Source of the DNA: DASYTH01 sp035712165
Lineage (GTDB): Bacteria > Actinomycetota > Actinomycetes > Mycobacteriales > Pseudonocardiaceae
Direction: 5' to 3'
DNA length: 9,805 nucleotides
Assembly (NCBI RefSeq): GCF_035712165.1
Contig: NZ_DASTBH010000340.1
Coordinates: forward strand, 1 to 9,805
Shown here: one piece after another, positions 6,835-9,805 of the stretch
How positions within the stretch are numbered: the first letter of the stretch is position 1
How the letters are laid out: each line of letters opens with the position of its first letter
Notes under the pieces: model-generated
What the model saw: only the letters and a program-made list of their open reading frames with translations
Databases searched by the model: none
What the model was told of the DNA's origin: nothing
Made by a program: the position numbers and the translations under genes

Positions 6835-8010
6835 TCACACTCGAGCAGGCGCCTCCACGGCGACCCAGCCGGCGGACTGCTTCGCGCTGCGCTCCACCGC
6901 GTCGAGGACCAGCTGCACCTGGAACCCGTCGGCGAAGGTGGGCTCCGGGTTCGCGCCGTCCGCGATCGCGTGGATCAGGTCGCGCACCTCGTGGGTGAAG
7001 CTGTGCTCGTAGCCGAGCCCGTGGCCGGGCGGCCACCAGGCGGCCACATACGGATGCTCCGGCTCGGTCACCAGGATCCGGGTGAAGCCCTGGCTGGTGG
7101 CCGGCGCCGACGCGTCGTGGAACTCCAGCTCGTTGAGCCGCTCCAGGTCGAACGCGAGCGAACCGAGCTCGCCGTTGACCTCGATCCGCAGCGCGTTCTT
7201 CCGGCCGGTGGCGAACCGGCTGGCCTCGTAGGTGGCCACCGCGCCGCCGTCCAGCCGGGCCAGGAACAGCGCGGCGTCGTCCACGGTGACCGGCCCGCGT
7301 GCCCCGTTGGCGGTGTGCTCGGGCAGCGGGCGTTCCTTGATGAACGTCTCGGTCATGGCGCTGACCGAGCTGATCCGCTGGCCGGTGATGTACTGCGACA
7401 GGTCCACGATGTGCGCGCCCAGGTCGCCGAGGGCGCCCGAACCGGACACCTCCTGACGCAGCCGCCACACCAACGGGAACTCCGGGTCGACGATCCAGTC
7501 CTGCAGGTACACCGCACGGACGTGCCGGATCTGGCCGAGCCGGCCCTCGGCGACGAGCCGGCGGGCCAGGGTCGCCGCCGGCACCCGCCGGTAGTTGAAC
7601 CCGACCATGGCGCGCACCCCGTCGCGCTCGGCCCGGCTGGCCGCCTCGACCATCGCCGTGGCTTCCTCCACCGAGTTGGCCAGCGGCTTCTCGCACAGCA
7701 CGTGCTTGCCGGCGGCCAGCGCCGCGATGGCGATCTCGGCGTGGCTGTCGCCGGGCGTGCACACATCCACCAGGTGGATGTCGTCGCGCTCGATCAGCCG
7801 CCGCCAGTCCGTCTCATGGGTGCGCCAGCCCAGGGTGTCCGCGGCCGCGGCGACCGCGCCGGGGTCACGGCCGCAGACCGCGGCCATGTCCACCTCCATG
7901 GGTAGTTCAAAGAAACGGCCCACGGTGCGCCAGGCCTGGGAATGCGCGCGGCCCATGAAGGCATAGCCCGCCATCCCGATTCCGAGCGTTGGTTTCGTCA
8001 GCTCCGTCAT
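6835..8010 (-). CDS. Gfo/Idh/MocA-family NAD(P)-dependent oxidoreductase
   Basis: A 391-residue cytoplasmic dehydrogenase of the family that includes inositol dehydrogenase and glucose-fructose oxidoreductase. The N-terminal nucleotide-binding turn is GIGMAGYAFMGRAHSQAW (10-27). The signature EKP (E107-K108-P109 in VLCEKPLANS) carries the usual catalytic or binding lysine. The catalytic-domain motif GDLGAHIVDLSQYITG (195-210) gives D196 and H200. The C-terminal part has PPGHGLGYEHSFTHE (327-341), typical of a large actinobacterial subgroup. The ATG at 8010 is preferred because GAGG sits five bases upstream. A GTG at 8016 would add two residues and overlap the ROK stop (GTGA) but has no spaced ribosome site. 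The cyclase gene follows after 19 bases. With a cyclitol-forming neighbour, an inositol- or sugar-type polyol is the likely substrate, but the sequence does not identify it. Confidence 0.9.
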   Translation of the reverse strand: MTELTKPTLGIGMAGYAFMGRAHSQAWRTVGRFFELPMEVDMAAVCGRDPGAVAAAADTLGWRTHETDWRRLIERDDIHLVDVCTPGDSHAEIAIAALAAGKHVLCEKPLANSVEEATAMVEAASRAERDGVRAMVGFNYRRVPAATLARRLVAEGRLGQIRHVRAVYLQDWIVDPEFPLVWRLRQEVSGSGALGDLGAHIVDLSQYITGQRISSVSAMTETFIKERPLPEHTANGARGPVTVDDAALFLARLDGGAVATYEASRFATGRKNALRIEVNGELGSLAFDLERLNELEFHDASAPATSQGFTRILVTEPEHPYVAAWWPPGHGLGYEHSFTHEVRDLIHAIADGANPEPTFADGFQVQLVLDAVERSAKQSAGWVAVEAPARV

Positions 8011-8012
8011 GA

Positions 8013-9188
8013 TCACCTCGCCGGTTCGGCGTAGACAAGATCGCTGATCATGCGGGCGGCGCCGATCACGCCCGCGTCCTCGCCTAGCTCGGACATGACC
8101 AACGGCAGGTTGTTCGTGGCCAGCGGCAGCGACCTGCGGTACACCGCGCTGCGGATCTCCGCGAGCAGCACGTGGCCGATGCCGGCCACGCCGCCGCCGA
8201 TCACGATCAGGCTCGGGTTGAAGAAGCTGACCAGGCCGGCGAGGACCAGGCCGAGGTGCCGGCCGCCCTCCCGGACCAGCCGGAGCGCCACCGCGTCACC
8301 AGCGGCCAGGGCGTCGGCCACGTCGGTCGCGGCCAGGGTGCCGCGGTCGGCCAGCCGCATCCCGAGGAACGGCGACTCGCCGGCCTGCGCGACGGCCCGC
8401 GCGGAGCGGGCCAGCGCCGCGCCGGAGAAGAACGCCTCGAGGCAGCCCAGGTTGCCGCAGCCGCAGGCCGGACCGTCCTCGTCGACCTGGATGTGGCCGA
8501 TGTCCCCGGCCGAGCCGTTGGCCCCGCGGTACACCTCGCCGTGGACCAGGATGCCGCAGCCGACCCCGGTGCCGATCTTGACGAACAGCAGGTCGTCGGA
8601 GTTCTTCGCCACGCCGGCCTGCTTCTCCCCCAGGGCCATCACGTTGACGTCGTTGTCCACCAGCACCGGGCAGCCCAGCTCGCGCATCAGCGTGTCCCGC
8701 ACCGGGTACTGGTCCCAGCCGGGCATGATCGGCGGCGCGTACGGCACGCCGTCGCGGAAGCTCACCGGGCCGGGCAGGCCGATGCCCAGGCCGTGCAGGC
8801 GCGGCAGGTGTCCCTGGTCGCGGAGCTTGCCGACCAGCTCGACCACCCGGCCGAGCACGCGCTGCGGACCCTCCCGCACGTCCAGTTCCTCGGCGACGTG
8901 CTCGAGCACCTCCAGCTCGCCGTCGGTGACGGCGACGTCCACGCTGGTCGCGCCGACGTTGACGCCGGCGAAGCGGACCCCGGACGCGACCCGGACGACG
9001 GCCGGCCGCCGGCCACCCCGCGACTCCGCGAGGCCGGCCTCCTCGACCAGGCCCAGCTCGATCATCCGGTCCAGCTCGGTGACCACCCGGGACCGGGACA
9101 GCTCGACGAGGTCGCCCAGCTCGGCCTTGGACTGCGCACCGCGATCCCGCAGTACACGCAGCAGCCGGGCCTGCGGCGACAAACCCAT
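8013..9188 (-). CDS. ROK-family transcriptional regulator
   Basis: A 391-residue regulator with a winged helix-turn-helix at about residues 5-65 (SKAELGDLVELSRSRVVTEL at 20-39 is the HTH core) followed by a ROK sugar-kinase-like domain. ROK motifs: GVNVGATSVD (75-84), GLGIGLPGP (133-141), VDNDVNV (177-183), VKIGTGVGCG (203-212), and the zinc motif with H232 and C242xCGNLGC249LE. The first motif has N77 where kinases have the Asp of DxGxT, and AGDIGH replaces the usual GEIGH, so it is probably a sugar-sensing regulator rather than an active kinase. The ATG at 9188 is chosen; GTG at 9191 immediately before it is equally possible. No ribosome site precedes either, and a TACAGT -10-like hexamer ends eight bases upstream of the GTG, so translation may be leaderless. 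It heads the minus-strand operon, so autoregulation and control of both divergent units is likely (inference). Confidence 0.9.
   Translation of the reverse strand: MGLSPQARLLRVLRDRGAQSKAELGDLVELSRSRVVTELDRMIELGLVEEAGLAESRGGRRPAVVRVASGVRFAGVNVGATSVDVAVTDGELEVLEHVAEELDVREGPQRVLGRVVELVGKLRDQGHLPRLHGLGIGLPGPVSFRDGVPYAPPIMPGWDQYPVRDTLMRELGCPVLVDNDVNVMALGEKQAGVAKNSDDLLFVKIGTGVGCGILVHGEVYRGANGSAGDIGHIQVDEDGPACGCGNLGCLEAFFSGAALARSARAVAQAGESPFLGMRLADRGTLAATDVADALAAGDAVALRLVREGGRHLGLVLAGLVSFFNPSLIVIGGGVAGIGHVLLAEIRSAVYRRSLPLATNNLPLVMSELGEDAGVIGAARMISDLVYAEPAR
8016..8019 (-). promoter_or_regulatory. Ribosome binding site deciding the oxidoreductase start
   Basis: The minus strand reads GAGG, then TGATC, then ATG at 8010. 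Spacing suits the ATG. It leaves no room for the in-frame GTG at 8016, which directly abuts the GAGG. Confidence 0.55.
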
Positions 9189-9198
9189 CACGCCCGGG

Positions 9199-9204
9199 AC
9201 TGTA
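9199..9204 (-). promoter_or_regulatory. Possible -10 element for the ROK/ebo operon
   Basis: The minus strand reads TACAGT (fits the actinobacterial TAnnnT), with the GTG start seven bases further on. A transcript starting there would be nearly leaderless. No good -35 is seen: TTCCGC at 9228-9223 is weak at an 18-base spacing. Confidence 0.35.
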
Positions 9205-9246
9205 CTTCACTACCGTCGAAGCGCGGAAGAACTATGCCCGATTCGA

Positions 9247-9310
9247 GTCAAACTTCTGTCTGTCTGAAAATAAGTGTGGGGATCTTCGGTTTTTCTTGTC
9301 GAAACTTTTG
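9247..9310 (-). repeat. Direct repeat, candidate regulator binding sites
   Basis: The minus strand carries CAGAAGTTTGAC (9258-9247) and CAAAAGTTTCGAC (9310-9298), two near-copies with one inserted base. The shared AAACTT cores start 52 bases apart, close to five helical turns. The right copy lies just upstream of the rightward -35. They could be operators for the adjacent ROK protein; no operator consensus was available for comparison. Confidence 0.4.
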
Positions 9311-9311
9311 C

Positions 9312-9341
9312 TTGACGTGCACATATGTACTGGCTTACTTT
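9312..9341 (+). promoter_or_regulatory. Promoter of the rightward sugar-dehydrogenase gene
   Basis: TTGACG (9312-9317), an 18-base spacer containing the palindrome ACATATGT, and TACTTT (9336-9341) match a housekeeping-sigma promoter (TTGAC / TAnnnT). Transcription would start near 9348, leaving a leader of about 190 bases before the ATG at 9537. Confidence 0.6.
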
Positions 9342-9351
9342 CAGTTACTGA
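9341..9351. repeat. Palindrome at the predicted transcription start
   Basis: TCAGT-T-ACTGA is a perfect inverted repeat with five-base arms and a single central base. It directly abuts the -10 element and covers the expected +1, a typical place for a repressor to act. Which protein binds it is unknown. Confidence 0.4.
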
Positions 9352-9520
9352 GCCATCCGATCGAGTGATCGCTGCGCGAACGGACGACCATGGCCGCACC
9401 GCTGCTCGCCATGTTGACCGAGCGGCATCGCTGTGGGGCGGGACCACATGTGCTCTGGCGTCGGGCTCGCGGGCCGTACTGCCGACTCGCGGGATGGAAC
9501 TCGACCATCGGCGCCATTCG

Positions 9521-9528
9521 AAGGTGGA
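9521..9528 (+). promoter_or_regulatory. Ribosome binding site of the sugar-dehydrogenase gene
   Basis: AAGGTGGA sits eight bases before the ATG at 9537. It supports this start over in-frame upstream ATGs at 9390 and 9411, and so places the signal peptide at the N-terminus. Confidence 0.6.
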
Positions 9529-9536
9529 CCCTGCCC

Positions 9537-9805
9537 ATGAGAACCCACATCCCGGCGGCCCTGAGCGCCGCCTTACTCGTCGCCGCCGGCACGGTGGCGG
9601 CCACACTCACCACGCCGCCGGCAGCCGCGGCGCACCCGGTCAACCCGACCGACTTCCAGCAGGTCGAACTGGCCAGAGGAGTCGGCGAGATGGGCGAGCC
9701 GATCTCGCTCGCCGTGCTGCCGGACCGCTCCGTACTGCACACCGCCCGCAGCGGAACGCTGCGCCGCACCGACGCCGCCGGCAACACCTCGGTGATCGGC
9801 ACGAT
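9537..9805 (+). CDS. Secreted PQQ-dependent sugar dehydrogenase-like protein (N-terminal fragment)
   Basis: The first 89 residues of a rightward gene that runs off the window. Residues 1 to about 32 form a Sec signal peptide: MRTHIP, a hydrophobic core (AALSAALLVAAGTVAATL), then PPAAAA-HP with likely cleavage near residue 32. The mature start, FQQVELARGVGEMGEPISLA (40-59) then VLPDRSVLHTARSGTLRRTD (60-79), resembles the first beta-propeller blade of PQQ-dependent glucose/sorbosone dehydrogenase-like proteins of actinomycetes. Those are often large multidomain proteins carrying ThuA, PKD or carbohydrate-binding domains. The family oxidises sugars at the cell surface, though many members are uncharacterised. 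The ATG at 9537 has a ribosome site and begins the signal peptide; the frame is open back to 9390 but that part uses poorer codons. Codon 13 is TTA (9573-9575). The divergent arrangement with the ROK gene suggests shared sugar-responsive control. Confidence 0.75.
   Translation, partial: MRTHIPAALSAALLVAAGTVAATLTTPPAAAAHPVNPTDFQQVELARGVGEMGEPISLAVLPDRSVLHTARSGTLRRTDAAGNTSVIGT

Larger units (their letters stand above)
9192..9536. other. Divergent regulatory region between the ROK gene and the sugar-dehydrogenase gene
   Basis: This 345-base stretch has no convincing gene. Positions 9241-9340 are only about 40% GC by direct count, against a very GC-rich surrounding. It contains a tandem TCTG x3 (9255-9266), two copies of a CARAAGTTT-type motif, an 8-bp palindrome ACATATGT (9321-9328), a sigma-70-like rightward promoter, and a small inverted repeat CGATC-GAGT-GATCG (9358-9371). 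The right part (9350-9536) returns to high GC and probably forms the leader of the rightward mRNA. It also holds an 8-bp palindrome CACATGTG (9445-9452) and a direct repeat CTCGCGGG (9466-9473 and 9486-9493, 20-base period). Confidence 0.7.

Noticed and set aside
6322..7905. Long plus-strand frame opposite the cyclase and oxidoreductase
   Set aside because: Antisense shadow of two genes with clear catalytic motifs. Length alone is not evidence at this GC content.
8050..9368. Two overlapping plus-strand frames opposite the ROK gene
   Set aside because: Both are Ser/Thr/Arg- or His/Gln/Val-rich shadows of the ROK frame, which has clear HTH, ATP-site and zinc motifs.
9358..9371. CGATC-GAGT-GATCG inverted repeat as a terminator or operator
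   Set aside because: The five-base arms are too short to stand out in a region with several similar small repeats, and no T-run follows.
9232..9802. Minus-strand frames opposite the start of the sugar-dehydrogenase gene
   Set aside because: They have no recognisable domain and lie across the promoter, leader and signal-peptide region of a well-supported plus-strand gene.
1..9805. CRISPR arrays, tRNA or rRNA genes, insertion sequences, attachment sites
   Set aside because: I saw no regularly spaced long repeats, no tRNA or rRNA signatures, no transposase or integrase and no terminal inverted repeats. The window is fully explained by one operon, one control region and one divergent gene.

Overview
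The window looks like chromosomal DNA from a high-GC actinomycete, of the Streptomyces or Amycolatopsis/Pseudonocardiales type. The genes have almost uniformly G/C third codon positions, GTG starts and overlapping start/stop junctions, and they carry actinobacterial-style families (a ROK regulator with an N-terminal HTH, and a secreted PQQ-type sugar dehydrogenase). The exact genus cannot be fixed from the sequence alone.

Layout. Positions 1-9188 hold one run of nine genes on the minus strand. In transcription order they are: a ROK-family regulator (9188-8013), a Gfo/Idh/MocA oxidoreductase (8010-6835), an inositol-3-phosphate-synthase-like enzyme (6815-5667), a UbiA prenyltransferase of the EboC type (5607-4756), a xylose-isomerase-like TIM barrel (4759-3929), EboA (3932-3318), a TatD-like hydrolase of the EboB type (3318-2461), EboE (2457-1342) and an alkaline-phosphatase/nucleotide-pyrophosphatase-like protein of the EboF type (1345 to beyond base 1). 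Most junctions are 1- or 4-base start/stop overlaps or gaps of a few bases, so the genes are very probably one translationally coupled operon. A 345-bp divergent regulatory region follows, with about 40% GC over 9241-9340. It holds a good rightward promoter and repeated sequences that could be operators. The secreted PQQ-dependent sugar dehydrogenase-like gene then starts rightward at 9537 and runs off the window.

How the genes may work together. EboA, EboB, EboC, EboE and EboF homologues together define an 'ebo' cluster. This module is known from cyanobacteria, where it is needed to export the scytonemin monomer, and from eustigmatophyte plastids and various bacteria; its chemical product is not established. 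The canonical cluster also has EboD, a dehydroquinate-synthase-like sugar-phosphate cyclase. No eboD is visible here. A different cyclase, the inositol-phosphate-synthase-like enzyme, lies directly upstream of eboC. With an inositol-dehydrogenase-like oxidoreductase and an IolE/IolI-like TIM barrel beside it, the simplest inference is a pathway that makes a cyclitol, modifies it by oxidoreduction or isomerisation, joins it to a prenyl chain at the membrane (EboC), and processes phosphates (EboF).

Two other points stand out. Rare TTA leucine codons, the bldA-dependent codon in Streptomyces, occur in four of the ten genes: the cyclase, eboC, eboA, and the signal peptide of the divergent gene. 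The ROK protein has lost the first Asp of the kinase DxGxT motif, which suits a sensor-repressor acting on the shared intergenic region.
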